A stretch of DNA of 64,000 bases from Mycobacterium aquaticum (GTDB lineage Bacteria > Actinomycetota > Actinomycetes > Mycobacteriales > Mycobacteriaceae). The first letter of the stretch is position 1; the number at the start of each line of letters is the position of its first letter. Shown here piece after piece: positions 43,580-52,100 of the stretch. Location of the stretch: assembly GCF_002086485.1 (NCBI RefSeq), contig NZ_MVHF01000013.1, forward strand, positions 81,079 through 145,078, written 5' to 3'. A program made the translations under genes and the position numbers. The notes under the pieces were generated by a model, which was given only the letters and a program-made list of their open reading frames with translations, did no database searches and was not told the origin of the DNA.

Positions 43580-45400
43580 CTATCCCCGTCCCGCTGTTGC
43601 GTGCGCGGCTTCTCGGCGTTCCCGGGCGATCTGCTGCACCGCACCGAGACCGTTGAGCGCCGGTTTGGCCATCGTCGGCGACTTCGACGCGAGGTACACC
43701 AGCGGCCAGGTCACCAGGAACACCACCACGAGGTCGAGCAGCGTGGTCAACCCGAGGGTGAACGCGAATCCCTTCACCTGCCCGATAGCCAGCACATAGA
43801 GCACCAGCGCGGCCAGGAAGGTCACCGCGTTGCCGGACACGATCGTCTTTCTGGCCCTCGCCCAACCGCGGGGAACCGCAGACCGGAACGAACGGCCTTC
43901 GCGGATCTCGTCTTTGATGCGTTCGAAGAACACCACGAACGAGTCAGCGGTGGTCCCGATACCGATGATCAAACCGGCGATGCCTGCCAGGTCGAGCGTG
44001 TATCCGATGTATCTGCCGAGCAAGACCAGGATGGCGAAAACCATTGCGCCCGAAGCCACCAGCGACAGCGCCACCAGCAGTCCCAGCACTCGGTAGTAGA
44101 GCAGCGAGTACAACAGCACGGCCGCCAGGCCGATCGCACCCGCGATCAGACCGGCTCGCAGTGATGACAGACCCAGTGTGGCGGAAACGGTTTCGGCCTC
44201 AGACGATTCGAACGACAGCGGAAGTGATCCGTACTTCAGCACGTTGGCCAGCTCGCGCGCGGAATCAGCGGTGAACTTGCCGGTGATCTGGGTCCGGCCA
44301 CCCGGGATAGCCTCTCGGATCTCCGGGGCGCTGACCACTCGGGAGTCGAGGGTGAAGGCCGTCTGGGTGCCCACGTTGGCAGCGGTGAAGTCGGCCCACG
44401 TCTTGGCGCCGCCGCTCTTGAACTCCACGTCGACGACGTACTGGCCCTGCTGCTGATCCAGGCCTGAGGTGGCGTTCTGGATCTCCTCGCCGCTCATGAT
44501 CGACTTGTTGAGCAGGTACACCGTGGACCCGTCCGTCGAGCACGTGACCAGCGGCAGGTTCGGATCGTCGTTGCCCGCGAGTACGTCTTCCTCACCGCAG
44601 CGGGTGGCCTGGAACTGCAGCGCCAGGATCTGCACCGACTGATTGGTGCTCTGCCGCAACTGCTTCTCGTCGGCGATGCGCTGCGCGAGGTCGGCCTTCG
44701 CGTCGCCGGGTGCCGGCGCAGGAGCGGGAGCCGGCGCAGGAGCGGGAGCCGGCGCCGGGGGTGCCGGAGCCGGTGCGGGTTCTCCGGGCGTCGGCGCCGG
44801 ATCCCGCGGGTACGGCCGCGGTTGAGGTGCCGGCTGCTCACCTGAGCCCGGCGCGGCGGGCGCCTCACCGGGCTGCCCGGCGGGCGGCTCGCCTTGGGGC
44901 GCCTCACCGGGAAGCGCTCCCGGGGCGCCCGGGACTCCTGGAGCCGGTGCAGTACCGGGCGCGCCGGGTGCCGGTGGCGCACCGGGCGCCCCGGCCGGCG
45001 GCTGGGCCTGCTTGGGCTGCGCCGGCATCGCGTGGATGACCGGGCGGATGTAGAGCCGGGCGGTCTGGCCCAGGTTGCGCGCCTCGTTGCCGTCGTTGCC
45101 GGGCACCGTGATCACCAGGTTGTTGCCGTCGATGACCACCTCAGACCCGGACACACCAAGACCGTTGACGCGCGCACCGATGATCTGCTGGGCCTGGATC
45201 AGCGCCTCACGGGTGGGTGCCGAGCCGTCCGGGGTGCGGGCGGTCAGCGTGACCCGCGTCCCGCCCTGCAGATCGATGCCGAGTTTGGTCTTGGCCTGCT
45301 TGTCACCGGTGAGGAACACCAGCAGGTACACGCCGATGAGCAGAACCAGGAAGAGCGTCAGGTAGCGGGCAGGGTGCACCGGCGCCGAAGACGATGCCAC
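43580..45400 (-). CDS. secD: Protein translocase subunit SecD
   Basis: A 606-residue SecD. LGIDLQGGTRVTLTARTPDG sits after the first helix, then the P1 domain, then a C-terminal membrane domain with SLRAGLIAGAIGLAAVLLYS and IAGLIIGIGTTADSFVVFFE. The P1 domain is interrupted by a Pro/Ala/Gly-rich insert of about 100 residues, part of it coded by an 18-bp tandem repeat. SecD works with SecF and YajC at the SecYEG channel. A truncated paralogue lies at 28774-29832. Confidence 0.96.
   Translation of the reverse strand: MASSSAPVHPARYLTLFLVLLIGVYLLVFLTGDKQAKTKLGIDLQGGTRVTLTARTPDGSAPTREALIQAQQIIGARVNGLGVSGSEVVIDGNNLVITVPGNDGNEARNLGQTARLYIRPVIHAMPAQPKQAQPPAGAPGAPPAPGAPGTAPAPGVPGAPGALPGEAPQGEPPAGQPGEAPAAPGSGEQPAPQPRPYPRDPAPTPGEPAPAPAPPAPAPAPAPAPAPAPAPGDAKADLAQRIADEKQLRQSTNQSVQILALQFQATRCGEEDVLAGNDDPNLPLVTCSTDGSTVYLLNKSIMSGEEIQNATSGLDQQQGQYVVDVEFKSGGAKTWADFTAANVGTQTAFTLDSRVVSAPEIREAIPGGRTQITGKFTADSARELANVLKYGSLPLSFESSEAETVSATLGLSSLRAGLIAGAIGLAAVLLYSLLYYRVLGLLVALSLVASGAMVFAILVLLGRYIGYTLDLAGIAGLIIGIGTTADSFVVFFERIKDEIREGRSFRSAVPRGWARARKTIVSGNAVTFLAALVLYVLAIGQVKGFAFTLGLTTLLDLVVVFLVTWPLVYLASKSPTMAKPALNGLGAVQQIARERREAAHATAGRG
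44712..44754. repeat. 18-bp tandem repeat in secD (Pro-Ala coding)
   Basis: The unit GCCGGCGCAGGAGCGGGA occurs exactly at 44712-44729 and 44730-44747, with a partial third copy following. On the coding strand it gives the (PA)n stretch of the SecD linker. Copy number may vary between strains. Confidence 0.88.
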
Positions 45401-45472
45401 GTTTCTAGGGTCTCCTTGAGATCAGTTCGTCAGCACCGCAAAGGGTACGTGCTGGCCCTGGGTGGACGGCTG

Positions 45473-45835
45473 TCAGTCTTTCTTGAATCCGTCGTTGTCG
45501 GTGACGGCGGTGCTCTCGGTCAGCTCGGTGGCCGCCGACGACACCTCGGGGTGCGCGGCGTCGTTGGCATCGTCGGCGTCGCTCTCGATGCGGTCACGGA
45601 CGGCCAGCTTCATCCAGGTCGTGATGACGCCGGGGGCGATCTCCAGGTGGATGTTGTCGTCGGTGATTCCGGTGATCGTGCCCTGCAGGCCCGACGTGGT
45701 GTGGATCCGGTCGCCGATCTGCAGCGAGTTGTGCAGGTCGATGGTCTTCTGCATCGCCTTCTTCTGACGTCGCGACGCAAAGAACATGAACGCGCCCATG
45801 ATGATGAGCAGGGGAAGGAAGATGGCTACATCCAT
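45473..45835 (-). CDS. yajC: Preprotein translocase subunit YajC
   Basis: A 120-residue protein: one N-terminal helix (VAIFLPLLIIMGAFMFFASRRQKK) followed by the conserved HNSLQIGDRIHTTSGLQGTI block and an acidic tail. YajC is the small partner of SecDF. It is the first gene of the yajC-secD-secF minus-strand run. Confidence 0.94.
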   Translation of the reverse strand: MDVAIFLPLLIIMGAFMFFASRRQKKAMQKTIDLHNSLQIGDRIHTTSGLQGTITGITDDNIHLEIAPGVITTWMKLAVRDRIESDADDANDAAHPEVSSAATELTESTAVTDNDGFKKD

Positions 45836-46106
45836 GACAGCACTGTCTTTCGTATCGAATCGTGTGATCTTCGGCTCCGGACCGGCAGGTCACGGCACCT
45901 CATAACGGACCAGTCTGCCATTGCGGCCATCCGCTGACGCGGCCGCCGTCGCCCGAACCGCGCTTAGCGGGGCTAAGTTCCGGCTCGGCCGGGCCCGGTC
46001 GCGGCCCCGCCCGCACTGGCCAAAACAGACTGTCAGGCACACCCGGACGACTAGGCTCGGACTCGCTCTAATCCGTCCGCGCCGCCACCGCCGTTCGCAG
46101 GAGTCA

Positions 46107-47450
46107 GTGTTGAGCCTTCTTGAGCAGAGCCGTCATCTCGCCACCACCATCCCGGGACCCAAATCGCAGGCCCTGATCGACCGGAAAGCCGCAGCGGTGA
46201 GCCGCGGGGTGGGCACCACGATGCCTGTCTACGCCACCCGGGCCGGCGGTGGCATCGTCGAAGACGTCGACGGCAACCGGCTCATCGACCTGGGCTCCGG
46301 CATCGCGGTCACCACCATCGGCAATGCCTCACCGCTGGTGGTCGACGCCGTCGCGGCCCAGGCGGCCAACTTCACCCACACGTGTTTCATGGTGACCCCC
46401 TACGAGGGCTACGTGGCCGTGTGCGAACAGCTCAACCGGTTGACGCCGGTCGCGGGCGACAAACGCTCGGCGTTGTTCAACTCGGGCTCGGAAGCCGTCG
46501 AGAATGCTGTGAAGATCGCGCGGTCGTACACCCACAAACAGGCCGTGGTGGCGTTCGACCACGCCTATCACGGGCGCACCAATCTCACGATGGCGCTGAC
46601 CGCCAAGGTGATGCCCTACAAACACGGCTTCGGGCCGTTCGCCCCGGAGATCTATCGCGCGCCACTGTCTTACCCGTTCCGCGACGCGGAGTTCGGCAAG
46701 GAGATGGCCACCGACGGCGAACTCGCCGCCAAGCGGGCGATCGATGTCATCGACAAACAGATCGGCGCCAACAATCTGGCGGCAGTACTCATCGAACCGA
46801 TCCAGGGCGAGGGTGGCTTCATCGTCCCTGCCGACGGATTCCTGCCCGCGCTCCTCGCGTGGTGCAGGGCCAACGACGTGGTGTTCATCGCCGACGAGGT
46901 GCAGACGGGGTTCGCCCGCACCGGTGCGATGTTCGCCTGCGAACACGAAGGCATCGACCCCGACCTGATCGTCACCGCGAAGGGCATCGCCGACGGCATG
47001 CCGTTGTCTGCGGTGACGGGCCGCGCCGAGATCATGGATGCGCCGCACGTGTCGGGGCTGGGCGGCACCTACGGCGGCAACCCGGTGGCCTGCGCGGCTG
47101 CATTGGCGACCATCGAGACGATCGAGGCGCAAGGCATGGTGGCCCGGGCCCGGCAGATCGAAGCGCTGATGAAAGACCGGCTGGGGAGATGGCAGGCCGA
47201 GGACGACCGCATCGGCGACGTCCGCGGCCGCGGCGCCATGATCGCGATGGAACTGGTCAAGGCCGGCACCACCGAACCCGATGCCGGCCTGACCAAGGCC
47301 CTGCTAGCGGGGGCCCACGCTGCCGGGGTGATCGTGCTGTCCTGCGGCACCTACGGCAACGTGCTGCGCTTCCTGCCCCCGCTCACGATCAGCGACGAGC
47401 TTCTAGTCGAAGCTCTCGACGTACTCGAGCTGATCCTGCGCGATCTCTAG
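46107..47450 (+). CDS. gabT: 4-aminobutyrate aminotransferase
   Basis: A 447-residue PLP-dependent class III aminotransferase: NSGSEAVENAVKIARSYT, FDHAYHGRTNLTMALT, LIEPIQGEGGFIVP, FIADEVQTGFARTG and the PLP lysine in IVTAKGIADGMPLSA. It transfers the amino group of GABA to 2-oxoglutarate, giving succinic semialdehyde. GTG 46107 was chosen because CAGGAG lies upstream; the length fits M. tuberculosis GabT (Rv2589). It is convergent with the membrane-protein gene, sharing a CTAG at the stops. Confidence 0.93.
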   Translation: MLSLLEQSRHLATTIPGPKSQALIDRKAAAVSRGVGTTMPVYATRAGGGIVEDVDGNRLIDLGSGIAVTTIGNASPLVVDAVAAQAANFTHTCFMVTPYEGYVAVCEQLNRLTPVAGDKRSALFNSGSEAVENAVKIARSYTHKQAVVAFDHAYHGRTNLTMALTAKVMPYKHGFGPFAPEIYRAPLSYPFRDAEFGKEMATDGELAAKRAIDVIDKQIGANNLAAVLIEPIQGEGGFIVPADGFLPALLAWCRANDVVFIADEVQTGFARTGAMFACEHEGIDPDLIVTAKGIADGMPLSAVTGRAEIMDAPHVSGLGGTYGGNPVACAAALATIETIEAQGMVARARQIEALMKDRLGRWQAEDDRIGDVRGRGAMIAMELVKAGTTEPDAGLTKALLAGAHAAGVIVLSCGTYGNVLRFLPPLTISDELLVEALDVLELILRDL

Positions 47451-48085
47451 TGCGCGTGGGTGTGACGCCTGCCGAACATGCCGCCCCATCCCCGGTGCTC
47501 ACGCGTTTCCCGGGTCTCACGCGCGGCCGACGTGTCCGTGGCCGGTACCTCGGCAGCCGGTGTCGCGGTGGCGACGGGCTCGGCCATGACGGGCCGCCGC
47601 GCGTACGCCACGTCGCGCACGCTGCGCACCGACAGCCGGCCGAGTGCGACGGCGCCCAGGAACACGATGACCGCGCCCAGCCCGGAGAAGTAGGCCAGCT
47701 CCAGCGCGACGCGCTTGGCGTCGGTGACCGCCACCGGAGCCCCGGCGTCACCGATGGCCAACACACCGGCCAGTGATCGGCCGACGACGAACCAGGCCCC
47801 TGCTATGACGGCAAGCCAGCCGCCCAGCATCGCCGTCGCGCGGTTACCCGACGACAGCAACAACAGCCCGCCGAGGGCCGTCACGGCTCCCGGCAACACT
47901 TCGAGCCAGCCTCGGGCCGTCGTCCACATCCAGCCCTGATCGGGCGTGAACGCGAAGTCGATGTACGGACCGATGAAGGGAATCAGCGCTCCCCAAGCTC
48001 CCAGTAGGACCAGCAGTATCCCGCTGGCCGCCCCTCGACTTCGCGGCATGCGCATCCGGCCTCCGCGGGTATCGAATTCGGTCAT
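47447..48085 (-). CDS. Four-helix membrane protein, unknown function
   Basis: A 212-residue protein with about four membrane helices (ILLVLLGAWGALIPFIGPYI, WLEVLPGAVTALGGLLLL, MLGGWLAVIAGAWFVVG and a last one near residue 145). The charged His-rich C-terminus ends in RRHTHAH. The ATG at 48085 has a near-perfect AAAGGAGG site. The family was not recognised. Its TAG stop and that of gabT are both contained in one palindromic CTAG at 47447-47450. Confidence 0.8.
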   Translation of the reverse strand: MTEFDTRGGRMRMPRSRGAASGILLVLLGAWGALIPFIGPYIDFAFTPDQGWMWTTARGWLEVLPGAVTALGGLLLLSSGNRATAMLGGWLAVIAGAWFVVGRSLAGVLAIGDAGAPVAVTDAKRVALELAYFSGLGAVIVFLGAVALGRLSVRSVRDVAYARRPVMAEPVATATPAAEVPATDTSAARETRETREHRGWGGMFGRRHTHAH

Positions 48086-48306
48086 GATGCCTCCTTTGAC
48101 GAAGCAGTGGGTACCCATCCATCACCGGGCTGTAACGCCGTTTGGATGACGCTGCTCTCATTCGAGGTGGCGACCGGCTGGACGAACACGACCCTGGTGC
48201 AATTCCGGCAAATATGGTGACCCCGCTCACAGCCGGCGGGAATTCGTGCGGCTCCCGGGCGATTTCCGCACACTCACAGCAAATTGACAGGGCCTGAGCT
48301 GGCCGT
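48086..48306. other. Intergenic region upstream of the first car gene, left part
   Basis: The left part of the 314-bp gap between the divergent membrane-protein and car genes. It should hold the membrane-protein promoter. I see no further open frame with coding character, no RNA gene and no strong palindrome in it. The conserved element shared with the second car gene starts at 48307. Confidence 0.4.
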
Positions 48307-48347
48307 CCGGAAATAAGTTTAGATCCACTAACGTAGTAGTTGGTCGG
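48307..48347 (+). promoter_or_regulatory. Conserved upstream element, copy 1 (car genes)
   Basis: Matches 52010-52050 at 31 of 41 positions without gaps, including the 12-mer ACTAACGTAGTA. The core ACTA-ACG-TAGT (48327-48337) is an inverted repeat. It lies 52 bp before the car start. It may be an operator or a promoter shared by both car genes. Confidence 0.7.
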
Positions 48348-48399
48348 GCGCAACGTCGCGCTGATTTGATACGTAGCTATTTGGTAAAGAGGGATGCTG

Positions 48400-51300
48400 A
48401 TGACGACTGATACCCGTGAGGAGCGGCTGGAGCGCCGCATCGCTGACTTGGTCAGCACTGATCCGCAGTTCGCCGCCGCCGCACCGAGCGAGACCGTGAG
48501 CGCCGCCGCCGATGCCGAGGGCCTGCAACTGCCGCAGATCGTCCAGACCGTCCTACAGGGTTACGCCGACCGACCCGCCATCGGCGAGCGCGCCGTCGAG
48601 TTCGTGACCGACCCGCAGACCGGCAGGACCAGCGCACAACTTCTCCCCCGCTTCGACACCATCACCTATGGAGAGGTGTGGGAACGGGTACGGGCATTGG
48701 CCAGCGCACTCCATCAGGCCGGTGTGGCCTCGGGTGACCGGGTCAGCATCCTCGGCTTCGCCAGCGCCGACTACACCGTCATCGACACCGCACTGGGTCA
48801 GCTCGGAGCCGTCTCGGTGCCGCTGCAGACCAGCTCGTCGGCATCGGCCCTGGCGCCGATCGTCGTGGAGACCGAACCGCGCGTGATCGCCGCGAGTGTC
48901 GATTACCTCGACGACGCCGTCGAACTCGCACTGACCGCCTACGCCCCGGACAAGATCGTGGTGTTCGACCACCGCATCGAGGTCGACGACCACCGCGATG
49001 CCGTCGCCGGAGCCACTGCGCGGCTCGCCGAGGCAGGCAGCCCCATCGTCGTCGAGACGTTGGCCGACCTCATCGCGCAGGGCACCGACCTGCCGCAGGC
49101 CCCCGCCCCCGAGTCCTCCGACGAAGACCCGCTGGCCCTGCTCATCTACACCTCCGGCAGCACCGGAGCTCCGAAGGGCGCGATCTATCTGCAGAGCGCG
49201 GTCGCCAAGTTCTGGCGCCGCAACTCCAAGGCCTGGTTCAGCCCGACCGCCGCGTCGATCAATTTGTGCTTCATGCCGATGAGCCACGTGATGGGCCGCG
49301 GCATCCTGTACGCGTCGCTGGCCTCCGGAGGCACCGCCTACTTCGCCGCCCGCAGCGACCTGTCGACCCTGCTGGAAGACCTGGCGTTGGTCCGGCCGAC
49401 CGAACTGAACTTCGTGCCGCGCGTCTGGGAGATGATCTACAGCGAGTTCCAGAGCCGGGTGGATCACCGGCTCGACGGCGCCGCCGGCCGTGCCGCCGTC
49501 GAGGCCGAAGTGATGGCCGACATGCGTGAGAATCTGCTTGGCGGCCGGTTCATTACGGCCATGACCGGCTCGGCACCCATCTCGGCAGAGCTCAAAGCCT
49601 GGCTGGAGGATTTTCTGCAGATCCATCTGCTGGAGGGCTACGGTTCGACCGAGGCCGGCATGGTGCTGTTCGACGGCGTGGTGCAGCGCCAGGCCGTCAT
49701 CGACTACAAGCTGGTGGATGTCCCCGACCTGGGCTACTTCAGCACCGATCAGCCGTATCCGCGCGGCGAGCTACTGGTCAAGACCGAGAACCTGTTCCCG
49801 GGCTACTACAAGCGTCCCGAGGTCACCGCGAGCGTGTTCGACGAGGACGGCTTCTACCGGACCGGCGACATCGTCGCCGAGGTCGGTCCCGATCAGCTGA
49901 CCTACGTCGACCGGCGCAACAACGTGCTCAAGCTCGCACAGGGCGAGTTCGTCACGGTCGCCAAGCTCGAAGCGGTGTTCGGCAACAGCCCCCTGGTGCG
50001 GCAGATCTACATCTACGGCAACAGCGCCCGGCCGTACCTGCTGGCCGTGGTGGTGCCCACCGAAGATGCGCTCTCGCGCTACGAGTCTGCCGAGTTGAAG
50101 ACGGCGATCGCCGAATCACTGCAGGACGTGGCCAAGGCCGCCGACCTGCAGTCCTACGAGATCCCCCGCGATTTCCTCGTGGAGACAACGCCTTTCACAC
50201 TGGAGAACGGTCTGCTGACCGGCATCCGCAAGCTGGCGTGGCCGAAACTGAAGGCGCACTACGGTGATCGGCTGGAGCAGCTCTACACCGACCTCGCCGA
50301 CAGCCAGGCCAACGAGCTGCGCGAGCTGCGGCAGAACGGCGCCCAGGCGCCGGCCCTGGAGACGGTCAGCCGGGCCGCCGGGGCCCTGCTCGGCGCGTCG
50401 TCGGCCGATCTGCAGCCCGAGGCCCACTTCACCGATCTCGGTGGAGATTCGTTGTCGGCGTTGACTTTCGGCAATCTGCTGCGCGAAATCTTCGAGGTCG
50501 ACGTGCCGGTGGGCGTGATCGTCAGCCCGGCCAACGACCTGGCAGCCATCGCGGCCTACATCGAGGCCGAGCGCTCCCCCGGCGCCAAGCGCCCGACGTT
50601 CGCGTCGGTGCACGGTCGCCATGCCGCCGAGATCAGCGCGGCGGACCTGACGCTCGACAAGTTCATCGACGCCGAAACACTGGCTGCCGCACCGACATTG
50701 CCCAAGGCTGGCTCCGAAGTTCGTACCGTGCTGCTGACCGGTGCCACCGGCTTCCTGGGCCGCTACCTGACCCTGGAGTGGCTGGAACGCATGGACCTGG
50801 TCGACGGCAAGGTCATCGCCCTGGTGCGCGCCCGCTCCAACGAAGAGGCCCGCGTCCGCCTCGACGCCATCTTCGACACCGGCGACGCGAAACTCCTTGC
50901 CCACTACCAGAAACTGGCCGCTGACCACCTCGAGGTCATCGCAGGCGACAAGGGCGAGTCTGATCTCGGCCTGGACCACGAGACCTGGCAGCGGCTGGCC
51001 GACACCGTCGACCTGATCGTCGACCCGGCCGCCCTGGTCAACCACGTGCTGCCCTACAGCGAGCTGTTCGGGCCCAACGCCCTGGGCACCGCCGAGCTGA
51101 TCCGCATCGCCCTGACCACCAAGATCAAGCCGTACACCTACGTGTCGACGATCGGTGTGGGCGACCAGATCGCGCCGGGCAAGTTCGTCGAAGAGGCCGA
51201 CGTCCGCGAGATGAGCGCGGTGCGCCGCATCGACGACTCGTACGCCAACGGCTACGGCAACAGCAAGTGGGCCGGCGAGGTCCTCCTGCGCGAGGCCAAC

Positions 51301-51912
51301 GACCTGTGCGGGCTGCCGGTGGCGGTGTTCCGTTGCGACATGATCCTGGCCGATACGACGTACTCGGGTCAGCTGAACCTGCCCGACATGTTCACCCGGA
51401 TGATGTTCAGTCTGGTGGCCAGTGGTATCGCTCCGGGCTCGTTCTACGAGCTGGGTGCCGACGGCAAGCGGCAGCGGGCGCACTACGACGGTCTGCCGGT
51501 GGAGTTCATCGCGGAGTCGATCTCGACGCTCGGCGCGCAGGCGGTCGAGAGCTTCGAGACCTATCACGTGATGAACCCGTACGACGATGGTCTGGGCATG
51601 GACGAGTTCGTCGACTGGCTCATCGAGGCGGGCTATCAGATCGAGCGCATCGATGACTACCGCGAGTGGTTGCAGCGGTTCGAAAGCACCCTGCGTGCGT
51701 TGCCGGACAGGCAGCGTCAGGCGTCGTTGCTGCCGCTCTTGCACAACTATCAGAAGCCGGAGCGCCCGATGCTCGGCGCGCTGGCGCCGACCGATCGGTT
51801 CCGGGAAGCCGTGCAGGAAGCCAAGATCGGGCCCGACAAGGACATCCCGCACGTGTCCCCCGCGGTCATCGTGCAGTACATCACCAACCTGAAGCAGCTC
51901 GGCCTGCTCTGA
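48400..51912 (+). CDS. car: Carboxylic acid reductase, first copy (FadD9/CAR family)
   Basis: A 1170-residue three-domain enzyme. The adenylation domain carries IYTSGSTGAPKGA (near 248) and FMPMSHVMGRG. The carrier domain has phosphopantetheine Ser684 (LGGDSLSA). The thioester reductase domain has TGATGFLGRYL (near 780) and Tyr952-x3-Lys956 (YGNSKWAGE). It reduces carboxylic acids to aldehydes using ATP and NADPH and needs a phosphopantetheinyl transferase. ATG 48400 was chosen over 48394 because the AGAGGG site directly abuts 48394, and because the spacing from the shared upstream element then matches the second copy. Confidence 0.96.
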   Translation: MTTDTREERLERRIADLVSTDPQFAAAAPSETVSAAADAEGLQLPQIVQTVLQGYADRPAIGERAVEFVTDPQTGRTSAQLLPRFDTITYGEVWERVRALASALHQAGVASGDRVSILGFASADYTVIDTALGQLGAVSVPLQTSSSASALAPIVVETEPRVIAASVDYLDDAVELALTAYAPDKIVVFDHRIEVDDHRDAVAGATARLAEAGSPIVVETLADLIAQGTDLPQAPAPESSDEDPLALLIYTSGSTGAPKGAIYLQSAVAKFWRRNSKAWFSPTAASINLCFMPMSHVMGRGILYASLASGGTAYFAARSDLSTLLEDLALVRPTELNFVPRVWEMIYSEFQSRVDHRLDGAAGRAAVEAEVMADMRENLLGGRFITAMTGSAPISAELKAWLEDFLQIHLLEGYGSTEAGMVLFDGVVQRQAVIDYKLVDVPDLGYFSTDQPYPRGELLVKTENLFPGYYKRPEVTASVFDEDGFYRTGDIVAEVGPDQLTYVDRRNNVLKLAQGEFVTVAKLEAVFGNSPLVRQIYIYGNSARPYLLAVVVPTEDALSRYESAELKTAIAESLQDVAKAADLQSYEIPRDFLVETTPFTLENGLLTGIRKLAWPKLKAHYGDRLEQLYTDLADSQANELRELRQNGAQAPALETVSRAAGALLGASSADLQPEAHFTDLGGDSLSALTFGNLLREIFEVDVPVGVIVSPANDLAAIAAYIEAERSPGAKRPTFASVHGRHAAEISAADLTLDKFIDAETLAAAPTLPKAGSEVRTVLLTGATGFLGRYLTLEWLERMDLVDGKVIALVRARSNEEARVRLDAIFDTGDAKLLAHYQKLAADHLEVIAGDKGESDLGLDHETWQRLADTVDLIVDPAALVNHVLPYSELFGPNALGTAELIRIALTTKIKPYTYVSTIGVGDQIAPGKFVEEADVREMSAVRRIDDSYANGYGNSKWAGEVLLREANDLCGLPVAVFRCDMILADTTYSGQLNLPDMFTRMMFSLVASGIAPGSFYELGADGKRQRAHYDGLPVEFIAESISTLGAQAVESFETYHVMNPYDDGLGMDEFVDWLIEAGYQIERIDDYREWLQRFESTLRALPDRQRQASLLPLLHNYQKPERPMLGALAPTDRFREAVQEAKIGPDKDIPHVSPAVIVQYITNLKQLGLL

Positions 51913-51923
51913 CCCCATCCGTA

Positions 51924-51956
51924 CAGCGCCCCGCCCCGTCCCCGGGCGGGGCGCTG
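51924..51956. terminator. Strong hairpin after the first car gene
   Basis: CAGCGCCCCGCCC (51924-51936) and GGGCGGGGCGCTG (51944-51956) form a perfect 13-bp GC stem with a 7-nt loop, 12 bp after the stop. There is no U-tract. It separates the two tandem car genes, so the second is probably transcribed from its own promoter. Confidence 0.75.
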
Positions 51957-52009
51957 TCGCGTCTGGGGATCGGCGGGGTGACGAATCTCGCACGGCAGCA
52001 GCCTGGACA

Positions 52010-52050
52010 GCCGAAATATATTTAGTTTTACTAACGTAGTATTCGGTAGG
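52010..52050 (+). promoter_or_regulatory. Conserved upstream element, copy 2 (car genes)
   Basis: The counterpart of 48307-48347. The inverted repeat TACTA-ACG-TAGTA is at 52029-52041. It lies 50 bp before the second car start, almost the same distance as in copy 1. Retention against a diverged background suggests a regulatory site. Confidence 0.7.
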
Positions 52051-52100
52051 CGCATCAAGCGTCAGCTACCAAAAGATTGATTTGCTCAGGGGACTTGATT

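Noticed and set aside
50116..51993. Minus-strand open frame of about 625 codons opposite the first car gene
   Set aside because: The plus strand encodes an unmistakable carboxylic acid reductase; the antisense frame shows no family motif.
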